DNA from: Membranihabitans maritimus
GTDB lineage: Bacteria; Bacteroidota; Bacteroidia; Chitinophagales; Saprospiraceae
Assembly (NCBI RefSeq): GCF_021729145.1
Contig: NZ_JAJSLW010000020.1
Location: forward strand, 1-64,000
Direction: 5' to 3'
Length of the DNA: 64,000 nucleotides
A program made the translations under genes and the position numbers. Numbering within the stretch: position 1 is the stretch's first letter; each line of letters starts with the position of its first letter. The notes under the pieces are model-generated. The model searched no databases. It worked only from the letters and a program-made list of their open reading frames with translations, and was not told the DNA's origin. Positions 36,181 through 44,808 of this stretch are shown here, one piece after another.

Positions 36181-36218
36181 AAAGAGGGCGTAACCGTCTA
36201 AAGATGCGCCCTCTTTTT
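36181..36218 (+). terminator. Intrinsic terminator after ssb
   Basis: A perfect 10-bp stem, AAAGAGGGCG (36181-36190) with CGCCCTCTTT (36207-36216), runs into TTTTT. Confidence 0.85.
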
Positions 36219-36247
36219 CATTATCCATTAATTAAAATTAGATAACA

Positions 36248-36628
36248 ATGAAAGCACAAGTTAACGAAATCAAACAGGGATTGCAACATTTTCACGGTTC
36301 GGAAACCATATTTCAAATCCCATTATTAAGAATCCGATACACCAACGGACTGAAATATTTGGCGGAAGCTGCCGAATGTTTTTGGCTCATTACGGACGCT
36401 TCCGTAATCGCACAAAACCTGATGAACCAAAGCGAATTTATTACTATCGACTTCAAGAGATTGTCCGAGGACAAACAGGATTTTACGGGCTACGAAGCTG
36501 AGATAATCTACACGGATGGAAATGATAATATTTTGGAAAAACACGGGTATCGGACGACTGATTTTCCGCTTGATGAACTACGGTTGTTTTTTGTGAATAA
36601 TACGCTGATGTTACCGAGCGAATATTAA
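36248..36628 (+). CDS. DUF6876-like ICE protein
   Basis: 126 aa. FHGSETIFQIPLLRIRYTNGLKYLAEAAECFWLITDA followed by a strand-rich middle and a FVNNTLMLPSEY end fits the DUF6876 family found in Bacteroidota mobile elements. Function unknown; no signal peptide, so cytoplasmic. It is co-oriented with the next small gene, 21 bp away. Confidence 0.65.
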   Translation: MKAQVNEIKQGLQHFHGSETIFQIPLLRIRYTNGLKYLAEAAECFWLITDASVIAQNLMNQSEFITIDFKRLSEDKQDFTGYEAEIIYTDGNDNILEKHGYRTTDFPLDELRLFFVNNTLMLPSEY

Positions 36629-36649
36629 CCCCTTCAAAACCTAAAAATT

Positions 36650-36847
36650 ATGATCTATCTAAATTTTTCAGACTTGAACGGGGATGCCCAAGAACGTCTT
36701 TTGGAAAGTTCAAAAAAAGACGTCGAGCAAAAATTTGGCGATGATATTCGGAAGTATTCAAAAAAGCATTGCACCAATTTTGAGGTAATGATTGAGGAAG
36801 AAGCACTAAGGAATTTATACAGTTATACCTATGTGTTTAATATCTGA
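36650..36847 (+). CDS. Small conserved ICE protein of unknown function
   Basis: 65 aa, charged and probably helical: MIYLNFSDLNGDAQERLLESS followed by KKDVEQKFGDDIRKYS. The phrase IYLNFSDLNGDAQERLLE recurs in small proteins beside DUF6876-type genes in ICEs. No domain recognised. Followed by a strong terminator. Confidence 0.6.
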   Translation: MIYLNFSDLNGDAQERLLESSKKDVEQKFGDDIRKYSKKHCTNFEVMIEEEALRNLYSYTYVFNI

Positions 36848-36867
36848 AATTGTCCAAATAGGAACGG

Positions 36868-36898
36868 AAAGACCTTTGAATTTTCAGAGGTCTTTTTT
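36868..36898 (+). terminator. Intrinsic terminator before the mobilisation region
   Basis: A 12-bp stem with one G-U pair (AAAGACCTTTGA 36868-36879 with TCAGAGGTCTTT 36884-36895), followed by more T residues. Confidence 0.85.
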
Positions 36899-36949
36899 TG
36901 CTAAAACATATCCAGTTCAATAAAAATCCTTATCTTTATTCCGCTGAAA

Positions 36950-37279
36950 TTCAGCATTCAATTTTACGCAGGGGTATCCATTTTTTGACTTTCGCCGATA
37001 ACCCTGCCCATCGAAAAATTACATAACGGGAAATCTTTTCCCTGAAATTGGCAATTGGCTTTTTAGCCAGATTGTACGAAATTTTTGTTCGCCCGTGGCG
37101 AACGAAAAGGAGTAGCAAGAGGGTAACACGCGATGCGATGTTAAGCACTCCTATTCCTTGTTAATCACCTGATTTTTAAACACTTAAAAATCAGCCGATT
37201 ATTTAGATTTCTACAATTTGCGACAAATGCCCTGTGAGCGCCTATTTTTAGGGAAGGATTTGCGACAAATCGGCGAATT
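36950..37279. other. Candidate oriT and control region upstream of the mobilisation genes
   Basis: No gene, but dense symmetry: an 11-bp inverted repeat with one mismatch (GCAGGGGTATC 36968-36978, GATAACCCTGC 36997-37007) enclosing TTTGACTTTCG; TGGCT-TTTT-AGCCA near 37056-37069; GTTCGCC-CGT-GGCGAAC (37087-37103); and CTGATTTTTAA-ACAC-TTAAAAATCAG (37169-37194, 11-bp perfect). TTTGCGACAAAT occurs twice (37217-37228, 37259-37270), 42 bp apart, the second only 9 bp before the start of the BfmA-like gene. The place beside relaxase genes suggests oriT; the nick site is not known. Confidence 0.55.
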
Positions 37280-37660
37280 ATGGACTCATTTATCGGCATT
37301 AGGTTTAAAAAGGAAACAGCAAAGCGTTTTCAGGAATTTTCAAAAATACATTTCAAATCGCACACCGAGGCAATGGCCACGATGCTCGATTTTTTCTTCT
37401 ACAACGAAATCTCTCCACGGGAAAGATTGGGCCCGACCGGAAGGACGATCGAGGCCAATTTAAAGAAACGGATCAATGCCGTAATCGCCATAATGAGGGA
37501 TATGGAAAAGACCCAGACCAAACCTACGGTGGCGATGATCGAATCCCTTTTTCAGACCGAAGAACCCAAAAAGAAACCGCTGATCTTAGAGAAGAAATAT
37601 GTGGAAGAAAAGCCGAAAGTAAGATTTCAGGAAAAGCAAAACCACAACAACGAACTATAA
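37280..37660 (+). CDS. BfmA/BtgA-family mobilisation accessory protein
   Basis: 126 aa. GIRFKKETAKRFQEFSKIHFKSHTEAMATMLDFFFYNEI resembles the N-terminal DNA-binding part (ribbon-helix-helix-like) of BfmA/BtgA proteins, which bind oriT in Bacteroides mobilisable elements. A helical middle and a Lys/Glu-rich tail follow. The direct repeats TTTGCGACAAAT upstream are candidate binding sites and would also allow self-regulation. Relaxase gene follows 11 bp later. Confidence 0.8.
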   Translation: MDSFIGIRFKKETAKRFQEFSKIHFKSHTEAMATMLDFFFYNEISPRERLGPTGRTIEANLKKRINAVIAIMRDMEKTQTKPTVAMIESLFQTEEPKKKPLILEKKYVEEKPKVRFQEKQNHNNEL

Positions 37661-37671
37661 ATTTTTGAGCT

Positions 37672-38703
37672 ATGTATATCACGATCACACCTCAAAAATT
37701 GGGCAGGAACTATGCCCAAAGTTCGGCCGATTTTGTAGGCTATCTGGAAAAAGAAAACCAAGGTCTGGAGCAGGAAGAAATGGAACACTTTTTCAATCAA
37801 TATGGCGATGAATTTTCAGCGGAAGAAGTGGTAAAAGATATTGATGGGAACGGTGCAAAACTGAAAAAGAAAGAGCCGAAATTCTATTCGATCACGGTCA
37901 GTCCTTCCAAATACGAATTGAACCGGTTACAGAACAGCAGCGAAGATTTAAAAAAGTACACCCGTGAGCTGATGAAGGATTATGTGGCATCATTCAACCG
38001 GGAAATCAATGGGCGCCCTGTGACCATCGATGACATAAAATATTATGCAAAAATCGAGCACCAACGAACGTTTAAGGGAACCGACAAACAGATTAGGGAA
38101 AACCAACCTTTTGCTACCAAAATACTTCAGCTAAGAAATGAAATCCGAAGCATAGAAAACGGCTCGATGGAAGGAAGTGTTAGGAAGCGGGAACGGGAAA
38201 TCGCAAAATTAGAAAAGCAGGCCCCACATCAACAGGATGGGAAACGGATCGTCCAAGGAATGCCCAAGGCGGGAAGCCAAAGCCATATCCATATTATCGT
38301 GAGCCGAAAGGATGCGTCCAATTCGTTCAGCCTTTCGCCCGGGAGCAAATACAAAGCTTCCGATGTCGAGATGAGGGGGAAACAGGTGAAACGGGGTTTT
38401 GACAGGGATAAATTTTTTGAAAATGCCGAAAAGAGCTTTGACAGGACGTTTGGCTACCAGCGGAACTTTGCGGAAACCTACAAGGCGCGGAAGGATTTTA
38501 TCAAAAACCCAAAAATCTATTTTGCCTCGTTGATGAAATTGCCCACCAATGAAAAGGCAATCGCTTTCAAGTTGATGCGGGAAACGGGCATCCCGATAAT
38601 GCCAAGCATCCCGACCAATCAGGCGCAGCTCGCCCTAAAGGTTTTCAACAAACTGCGCAAAGGTTTGGACGTGGCCATCAAATCAAGTTCAATCGGTATT
38701 TAA
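37672..38703 (+). CDS. Relaxase/mobilisation protein (MobB/DUF5712-like)
   Basis: 343 aa. MYITITPQKLGRNYAQSSADFVGYLEKEN at the N-terminus and a C-terminal HIHIIVSRKD (HxH before a strand, as in relaxase metal sites) fit Bacteroidota relaxase-type mobilisation proteins. YSITVSPSKYELNRL and the charged helix after 150 are also typical. It would nick oriT and lead the strand into the conjugation machinery with the coupling protein encoded 9 bp downstream. Confidence 0.75.
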   Translation: MYITITPQKLGRNYAQSSADFVGYLEKENQGLEQEEMEHFFNQYGDEFSAEEVVKDIDGNGAKLKKKEPKFYSITVSPSKYELNRLQNSSEDLKKYTRELMKDYVASFNREINGRPVTIDDIKYYAKIEHQRTFKGTDKQIRENQPFATKILQLRNEIRSIENGSMEGSVRKREREIAKLEKQAPHQQDGKRIVQGMPKAGSQSHIHIIVSRKDASNSFSLSPGSKYKASDVEMRGKQVKRGFDRDKFFENAEKSFDRTFGYQRNFAETYKARKDFIKNPKIYFASLMKLPTNEKAIAFKLMRETGIPIMPSIPTNQAQLALKVFNKLRKGLDVAIKSSSIGI

Positions 38704-38712
38704 TTCAAGACG

Positions 38713-40293
38713 ATGGAAATAGAAAGTCTTTTTACGGTACTCTCGGTTATTAGCTTGACCAGTTTATTATTTTATTCGTTTTTCAAGATCAGTCGGTATG
38801 CGTTCGCGCTGAATATGCTGCTAATCGCAGCTATCTTTTATTATATTTCCGAAGAGAATCGGTTGATATTGACCCTACTTTATTTAGGTTGTCCGTTGAT
38901 GCTAATTAATACAGGACTGTACGTTTTTTTGCACAAAACGGAGGAACCGAAAAATGCCGATAGCAAGTATCGTGTAAGCTTTGCAACGAGCAAGGGAAAC
39001 TTCAAACTCGAAAACGTAAAAAGAGGGGCATCCATCATAGGATCTGCCGGAAGTGGCAAGACCGAAAGCGTGGTTTATGGGTTTTTGAGGCATTTTCAGA
39101 AAGAAGCCTTTTGCGGGATCATTCACGACTACAAAGATTTTGAGCTGACTGAAATGGCCTATCCACTTTTCAAGGATGGTCAAATCCCGTTTAAGGTCAT
39201 TTCCTTTGATAAAATCATCCATAGGGTCAATCCTATTGCACCTCGCTATTTAGAGAACGAGGAAAGCGTAAACGAAGTTTCAAGGGTGCTGATCGAAAAT
39301 CTTTTGGAGCAAAGGGAATCCGGTACGAGCGGCACTACCAAATTTTTCAATGATGCTGCCGAAGGCTTGATTGGTGGATTGATTTGGAAACTGAAAACCG
39401 ACTATTTCCAATTCTGCACATTGCCCCATTTAATAGCGGTTTACCAATATCTGGATACAGACAGCCTTATCCAGTTTTTGGAATCCAATACAACATCCAG
39501 AGCGATGGCAGATGCCTTTATTAGCGGTAAAGATTCAGAGCGACAGACAGCAGGTGTAAAAAGCACCTTGGCCAATGCGCTAAAACGAATCAGTACACAG
39601 CGAATATTTATGGCATTGTCCGCAGACGAAGTGCCACTTAATATAAATAGTCCAGAAAATCCTTGTGTAATTTCAATTGTGAATAATCCGAAATTTGAAA
39701 CTTCTTATTCCCCTGTCATTGCAACAATAATCCATACTATTACCAAGCAAATGAGCGTGCGGAATTCCAAACCTTCTTTCCTGTTGATGGAAGAAGCCCC
39801 GACCATTCGGCTATTGAATATGCACCGTATTCCGGCTACGCTGCGGAGTTATGATATTGCCACAATTTATGTGATGCAGGACAAGATACAAAATGATATG
39901 ATGTACGGCGACAAAGCGAGCAAGGCAATTTTGAGTAACCTTTCCTATCAATTTTTCGGCAAGGTAAACGACCCGGACACCGCCAAATACTACGAACGCT
40001 TTTTTGAAATTATTAAAGACCCGACCAAAAGCGTGAGCCGTGGCCATAACTTGGATTTTGATACACGAGTAACAACTGGGGAAAAAGAAATCCCGAAAAT
40101 AAGGGCAGATGTTTTCTTTCGGCTGAATCAGGGAGAGTTTATTACCTATGCGGACGGGAAGGATAAAAAGGTGCAGTTTAAATTACAGCAAATTAACAGG
40201 GAACTTCCCGAAGAATCTAAACAGTATTCACAGGCAGATTTGGAGGCTAACTTTGAACGGATTTATGAGGAGGCGCGGTCGATATTTGGATAA
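38713..40293 (+). CDS. Type IV coupling protein (TraG/TraD/VirD4-like ATPase)
   Basis: 526 aa. Two or three N-terminal spans (about 8-25, 30-46, 52-73), then a P-loop GSAGSGKT (110-117) in the SFATSKGNFKLENVKRGASIIG context, and a C-terminal NTPase region (FLLMEEAPTIRL as Walker B). It couples the relaxosome to the secretion channel. Its stop meets, with no gap, the convergent stop of the defence operon, which marks the left edge of that cargo block. Confidence 0.88.
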   Translation: MEIESLFTVLSVISLTSLLFYSFFKISRYAFALNMLLIAAIFYYISEENRLILTLLYLGCPLMLINTGLYVFLHKTEEPKNADSKYRVSFATSKGNFKLENVKRGASIIGSAGSGKTESVVYGFLRHFQKEAFCGIIHDYKDFELTEMAYPLFKDGQIPFKVISFDKIIHRVNPIAPRYLENEESVNEVSRVLIENLLEQRESGTSGTTKFFNDAAEGLIGGLIWKLKTDYFQFCTLPHLIAVYQYLDTDSLIQFLESNTTSRAMADAFISGKDSERQTAGVKSTLANALKRISTQRIFMALSADEVPLNINSPENPCVISIVNNPKFETSYSPVIATIIHTITKQMSVRNSKPSFLLMEEAPTIRLLNMHRIPATLRSYDIATIYVMQDKIQNDMMYGDKASKAILSNLSYQFFGKVNDPDTAKYYERFFEIIKDPTKSVSRGHNLDFDTRVTTGEKEIPKIRADVFFRLNQGEFITYADGKDKKVQFKLQQINRELPEESKQYSQADLEANFERIYEEARSIFG

Positions 40294-41331
40294 TTAGGAT
40301 ATGCTAAAATTTTCATTAATTTCCTTTTCAATAATCTTATATTTATCCTTCACATCTTCACCCATATAAAAATCTAACAGATCATTTTTATCCAAAGTTC
40401 CATCTTCTAAAAACTTATTCAGATACTGTTGGTTGAAGTCTAATAACAACATAGATTTCTTAATTTGTTTTAAAATTTTTTTATTATTCTCAATATTATT
40501 CTCAACTAGATTTTTAATCAGGGATATTTCATTTATATCCTTAATGATACGATTTACCAGAATAGCCAAAATATTATTATCGACTTTAACACTCTTAGCA
40601 TTTAAAGCTATATCCCTTGCCAACATATAAGCTATTGCCAAATTAGAATAATTCCCTTTCTGGGAATCGATTATAGCGATAAAACCAATAGAAGGAATGT
40701 AGCCCACATTTTCAAATGCTTTAAGAATTGAGTTATCCACGAGAGAAATATCAAATACGATAAGGCTAACCTTTGAATCCCTATTTGCTTGAGCTTCTAT
40801 TAATTGACTCCAGGCTGTATCGGTTCTACGAGTAAAAATTTCTTTTGATTCTATATCTCCAAATTTGATACTCTTATCAAACTTGCACTCAATAACAATC
40901 TTTAAGTCTTTATTTCCCTCTATCTCGCAAACAATATCACCTGTTTTATTTCGACTGAGTTCACCTTGTTCATTCCCAGTTAAGTAGGCTTTGTCTTTTA
41001 AACGCTTATCTTTAAAATACTGATTAAGAAACCCGGCAACTTCATCTTCGGCCAAGTTTCCTTTTATTGCAGATTTATAGAAAAGTTCCTTTTTCATTTC
41101 AAAAATTATCTTCAAACTTTCCAGTTCAGTACCCAGTTCATTTGATGTTTTCGATAAAAATGCGGATAGTCGATCTTCCATAAGTGCGAGGACACCAATA
41201 TAAATAGCTTTTAATAATTTTTCATCACGATCAGACACGGGAAGATTATCAAAATAATTAAAGACTATTTGATTCTCAATTTCAAACTCCTTTACTTCAA
41301 CTCGTTTCAGTTGTTGATTGAGTCTTATCAT
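40294..41331 (-). CDS. PD-(D/E)XK-type nuclease, last gene of a SIR2-HerA defence operon
   Basis: 345 aa. A helical N-terminus is followed by a restriction-endonuclease-like core: E95 in GNLAEDEVAGFL, D132 in NKTGDIVCEIEG and E148-x-K150 in KIVIECKFDKS. This gives the order E...D...ExK of the PD-(D/E)XK fold; flanking words resemble RmuC-like nucleases. The C-terminal third is helical and Asn/Lys-rich. Start lies 5 bp after the KTSC gene stop, so it belongs to the same operon as HerA and SIR2. Predicted DNA cleavage during defence is inference. Confidence 0.75.
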   Translation of the reverse strand: MIRLNQQLKRVEVKEFEIENQIVFNYFDNLPVSDRDEKLLKAIYIGVLALMEDRLSAFLSKTSNELGTELESLKIIFEMKKELFYKSAIKGNLAEDEVAGFLNQYFKDKRLKDKAYLTGNEQGELSRNKTGDIVCEIEGNKDLKIVIECKFDKSIKFGDIESKEIFTRRTDTAWSQLIEAQANRDSKVSLIVFDISLVDNSILKAFENVGYIPSIGFIAIIDSQKGNYSNLAIAYMLARDIALNAKSVKVDNNILAILVNRIIKDINEISLIKNLVENNIENNKKILKQIKKSMLLLDFNQQYLNKFLEDGTLDKNDLLDFYMGEDVKDKYKIIEKEINENFSIS

Positions 41332-41336
41332 TTTGC

Positions 41337-41546
41337 TTAAACTTTAGAGTACCTGTACCTTCCTTTGATACTTTGGGCTAAATATGTTCCGTGGGATTCA
41401 GCACCAATAAGCCCTTTATATTCTCTTTCTGGAAGGTCAAAATATTGATAGACCGTGCCGTTTTTAAATTCTATTTCTAATGTGGATGAATTGTCGTCAT
41501 AGCCAATAGATGCTATGTTCGATGATTTTACTGGTTTTCTATTCAT
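41337..41546 (-). CDS. KTSC domain protein
   Basis: 69 aa. MNRKPVKSSNIASIGYDDNSSTLEIEFKNGTVYQYFDLPEREYKGLIGAESHGTYL matches the KTSC domain almost end to end (S-x-I-xx-IGYD...L-x-I-x-F-x-G-x-YxYxxVP). The domain is common next to nucleases or lysyl-tRNA synthetase genes and may bind nucleic acid. Position between HerA (6 bp) and nuclease (5 bp) genes makes it a fourth component of the defence operon. Confidence 0.85.
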   Translation of the reverse strand: MNRKPVKSSNIASIGYDDNSSTLEIEFKNGTVYQYFDLPEREYKGLIGAESHGTYLAQSIKGRYRYSKV

Positions 41547-41552
41547 AATACT

Positions 41553-43418
41553 TTATTTGATAATTTTACTAATTTTAGGATTTTGAGACCTCCAGGCCTC
41601 AATAAATTCTTCGTAGTTAGGGCTTTCTTCCATTTTGTTGCCCCAACCCCCAGGCATTAAAGATTCTTCTGTATCAACAATATCGAATACGATAGGATCT
41701 TGACTATCAGGTCTTTTATCCTTCGGTGGAGCTTTGATAAGCGATCTCATAGGAAGCTTTACCGATTCTCCTAAGATTATAGCCTCTCCCGTTTTTAATA
41801 TTGGGAGCATACTTGTAAGACCTTCCAGATTATCTGTGACAGCACTTGTTATGTGGGCGCGATCAGTAGAGTTCGCCAATCGGAGAGCAAAGAATGTACC
41901 ACATTGTGAAAGAATTGTAGAATTTATTTCTGACGGTCTTTGACTAACTATCATTGAGCCTATCCCATATTTCCTACCCTCCTTCACAATTTTTTGAACA
42001 ATCGATAACGCGCTACCTTCAAAGTTTAAATAATTGTGAGCTTCTTCCATTACCAAAAGCAATGGACGTTCCTTGCCTCCTTGCGAGAGGTTTCTTGCCC
42101 AGAATAAGCCTTCATAAACTATACGCAGTAAAACTCCGATAATTGTATTTAAAATAGTTATTGGAACACCTGATAAATCCAAAATAGTAATTGGCTTGTC
42201 GCTTCCTATCCAACCTTTTATCAGGGAATCTAAATCTTTTTCTATAAATCCATCCTTTTTTGGAGTCCAATCCCCAGGTTTGAAAATAAAATCATACCTT
42301 GGAATTCTCAACTTTGAACCCAATGAATGTAACTGTTGGCTATTATTTAAAGGGGTTTCAGGCAAGTATTGAACTCGATCACCATTTGCTTTGGAGGTAT
42401 TTATTTTTTTAAAAATAGGAGGAATACCCCGAACTGGATCACCTAATATCTTATCTCCATTTTCATCAGTTTCAAAAGCAAGATTTTCCATAATCGTCCC
42501 ATCCTTGTCCGGATAGAACTTTCCTAGCGTTTCGGTATAAAGGTCATACCAGAGATGATTCAAGCTAAATGGTATGGGAGAATCAATACTAAGGTTATCT
42601 ATGTCGATTCCGGTTTTAGGATGTTTTTCCAAACTTTTCAACTTAGCTTGCTGAATTCTTTCTAGAATTACATTTTGATCTTTTTCGGCAGCAAATTTTC
42701 CAAAACTGATATCACATAATTCTTCAAAATTTAAGGCCCAAAAGGGAATAACCAATTCTTTTTCTTGACTTCCTTCGCTTTTGTCAGCGTTAATTTTAAA
42801 AATATTCGCTCGATCTTTTAGAGCTTGTCCATACTCTCCGTGTATGTCAAACACCAAAATTCGTGATGATGGATATTTCTCAGAATCGGATAGCGCATTT
42901 AACAGACTTGCAACTGTCGTTGACTTTCCTGAACCAGTTGTTCCAACTACTGCTGAATGTCTCGTAATTAACCTATTTACATCCACCAAAGCAGGAATAG
43001 ATTCGGCTCCCGCAATATGTCCAATATTTACAAAGTATGGTTTGTCTGGTTGTCCATAGATTCGTTTTAGGTCTACTTCAGATACTAAATGCACTTCATC
43101 ACTAATTGTTGGATATTGAGAAATCCCTCTTTGAAATTCACCAGATCGATGTCCTTCCCCAACCAGTTGTACAGTTATCCATCTATTTCCATAAGGTTGG
43201 TCGTTTTCTGGTGCTGCGCTTGCGCCGACCTGAGTAATAATTCCAAACAAAAAATTGTATCCAATTGGAATTTTAACAAAACTTCCAATTTGTCCAATTT
43301 TGTAACCTTCACCATTTACATATGTCAAACCAGATAGTGAATCGTTGACCATTGCTATTCTAATGGTAGTGCCACTAACGTCTTGTACGGAACCAAGATA
43401 AGTAGAGTTATTTTTCAT
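41553..43418 (-). CDS. HerA-family helicase/ATPase of a SIR2-HerA system
   Basis: 621 aa. A HAS-barrel N-terminus (about 1-100) precedes the P-loop GTTGSGKS (159-166), Walker B LLLVMEEAHNYL (EE 458-459) and SQRPSEI further on, as in HerA/FtsK ATPases. HerA-like hexamers remodel DNA. In SIR2-HerA defence systems they form a supercomplex with SIR2. Overlap of 11 bp with the SIR2 gene supports co-expression. The ATPase motifs are intact. Confidence 0.88.
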   Translation of the reverse strand: MKNNSTYLGSVQDVSGTTIRIAMVNDSLSGLTYVNGEGYKIGQIGSFVKIPIGYNFLFGIITQVGASAAPENDQPYGNRWITVQLVGEGHRSGEFQRGISQYPTISDEVHLVSEVDLKRIYGQPDKPYFVNIGHIAGAESIPALVDVNRLITRHSAVVGTTGSGKSTTVASLLNALSDSEKYPSSRILVFDIHGEYGQALKDRANIFKINADKSEGSQEKELVIPFWALNFEELCDISFGKFAAEKDQNVILERIQQAKLKSLEKHPKTGIDIDNLSIDSPIPFSLNHLWYDLYTETLGKFYPDKDGTIMENLAFETDENGDKILGDPVRGIPPIFKKINTSKANGDRVQYLPETPLNNSQQLHSLGSKLRIPRYDFIFKPGDWTPKKDGFIEKDLDSLIKGWIGSDKPITILDLSGVPITILNTIIGVLLRIVYEGLFWARNLSQGGKERPLLLVMEEAHNYLNFEGSALSIVQKIVKEGRKYGIGSMIVSQRPSEINSTILSQCGTFFALRLANSTDRAHITSAVTDNLEGLTSMLPILKTGEAIILGESVKLPMRSLIKAPPKDKRPDSQDPIVFDIVDTEESLMPGGWGNKMEESPNYEEFIEAWRSQNPKISKIIK

Positions 43419-44631
43419 CCAAAAGAGTTTGATTATATCCGATTAAAGCTTGAAGGAAATCCCCCATTTTTGAAAAATCACCAAGATCTAAATCGCAAAG
43501 AGCTGCTTCTTCGTCATCCCTTTTAGACAGACAATTAGCTAAATTATCCTCATCTTCCAATAAGGCTCCTAATTTCCACTTGCCTCTAACCGTACCAATT
43601 ATCGCTTCGTCTTTAGCCCATATAGCAAGATTGCCTCTGTTTAATGCAGCATCCACACCTTTAGGGTACTTTTCAGTCGTTGAATCATTTTCTTTATTTT
43701 TCTCAGTTAAAGAGCCAAATAACATCGAAATTACCATACTATTTGGGTTCGCTCTTAGTGAACCTAAAATGCAATCATTTATATGCTCGTCGTTAAAAGA
43801 ATAACCTGAGATAATAAGTAATGCGTTAGGTTTTCTCAAAAAGCGAGAAAGTTGATCCATCAAAGCCAAAAAAGGCATTTTTCTACTTTGGTCATATTTG
43901 AGATGAGATGGGTAAATTAGCTGTGAAGCGTCTATTTCTTTAGTTCTGCTTGATCTGAATACCTGATGATTTTTCTTTTGAAACCAATTAATAGAGCCGT
44001 GGATTTTCCAAAGACGTGTCCAATGATTTGGTATTAAATCGTCTTCAACTGATCTCAAATCAAAAAATGACTGTCTTGAACCGACAAAACCATCAAAGTA
44101 GGGTATGGATAAGTCCTCAAAGGCTTGTTCCATTAGCAAATCATAATTCGTTGTAAATACTTCGACAGGTTTCTCACGATCTATTGATATCCATTTTGCA
44201 AGTTTATGATATGGGGATTCTTTATTTGGTAATTCCACATCCAATTTACTTACGATTTTCGTGCATATTTCGCTTTCCAGTTTGATAAGCTCTTCATTGC
44301 TAAAGCCTCTAACGCTGTTACCAACCGAAACATCTTTCAAACCTCTTATAAAACTCAAAATATCTTCAATGTTTTTAATACTTTTTTGAGCTAAACTTAT
44401 TTCATCTAAAAGTTTATCATAATCATTTTTGACATCTGTTTTTGATGATAGTTCCGAACTTAGAAATTGGGTCAATCCGGCTACATCAGGAATCAGAGGC
44501 CATTGCTCCTTCGGCATATTTACGGATAAGGGACAGCCAGCAGATATAAAGTAGCCTATTGGTTTTTTGTCTTGGGATAAAGTTTGACGTAAAAACTTAA
44601 TATGTTTAATAGGATCGTGATAATTATCCAT
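43408..44631 (-). CDS. SIR2-family NADase, first gene of the defence operon
   Basis: 407 aa. SIR2 landmarks: FISAGCPLS (30-36 region) for GAGxS, TTNYD (T160-D164, catalytic N162), KIHGSINW (H211) and GYSFNDEHI (276-284). The catalytic Asn and His are kept, so NAD hydrolysis is plausible. SIR2-HerA pairs are described anti-phage systems that deplete NAD. Here the operon also has a KTSC and a nuclease gene. It is AT-richer than flanking ICE genes, in line with acquisition as cargo. Confidence 0.85.
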   Translation of the reverse strand: MDNYHDPIKHIKFLRQTLSQDKKPIGYFISAGCPLSVNMPKEQWPLIPDVAGLTQFLSSELSSKTDVKNDYDKLLDEISLAQKSIKNIEDILSFIRGLKDVSVGNSVRGFSNEELIKLESEICTKIVSKLDVELPNKESPYHKLAKWISIDREKPVEVFTTNYDLLMEQAFEDLSIPYFDGFVGSRQSFFDLRSVEDDLIPNHWTRLWKIHGSINWFQKKNHQVFRSSRTKEIDASQLIYPSHLKYDQSRKMPFLALMDQLSRFLRKPNALLIISGYSFNDEHINDCILGSLRANPNSMVISMLFGSLTEKNKENDSTTEKYPKGVDAALNRGNLAIWAKDEAIIGTVRGKWKLGALLEDEDNLANCLSKRDDEEAALCDLDLGDFSKMGDFLQALIGYNQTLLDEK

Positions 44632-44755
44632 ATTGTTGATTGATTTCTGTTTTGGAGTAAATTTAACAAACTTTTAGAATTCGCTTTCAAATTTTCAAGT
44701 TTGTTTGAAATAAAGCCAATCTTGGATTTTAAATAAATATAAATTTTATAGTATT

Positions 44756-44779
44756 TATTTTAGTTTTATGTCTAAAATA
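44756..44779 (+). promoter_or_regulatory. Inverted repeat upstream of AbiEi
   Basis: TATTTTAG (44756-44763) and CTAAAATA (44772-44779) form an 8-bp perfect inverted repeat 29 bp before the antitoxin start. AbiEi antitoxins are known to repress their own operon through upstream inverted repeats, so this is a likely operator. Confidence 0.5.
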
Positions 44780-44808
44780 CATATATTGCTCTAATAATTA
44801 CTAAAGTT

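Noticed and set aside
36868-36898. Recombination site
   Set aside because: The inverted repeat ends in a T-run right after a stop codon, which is better explained as a terminator.
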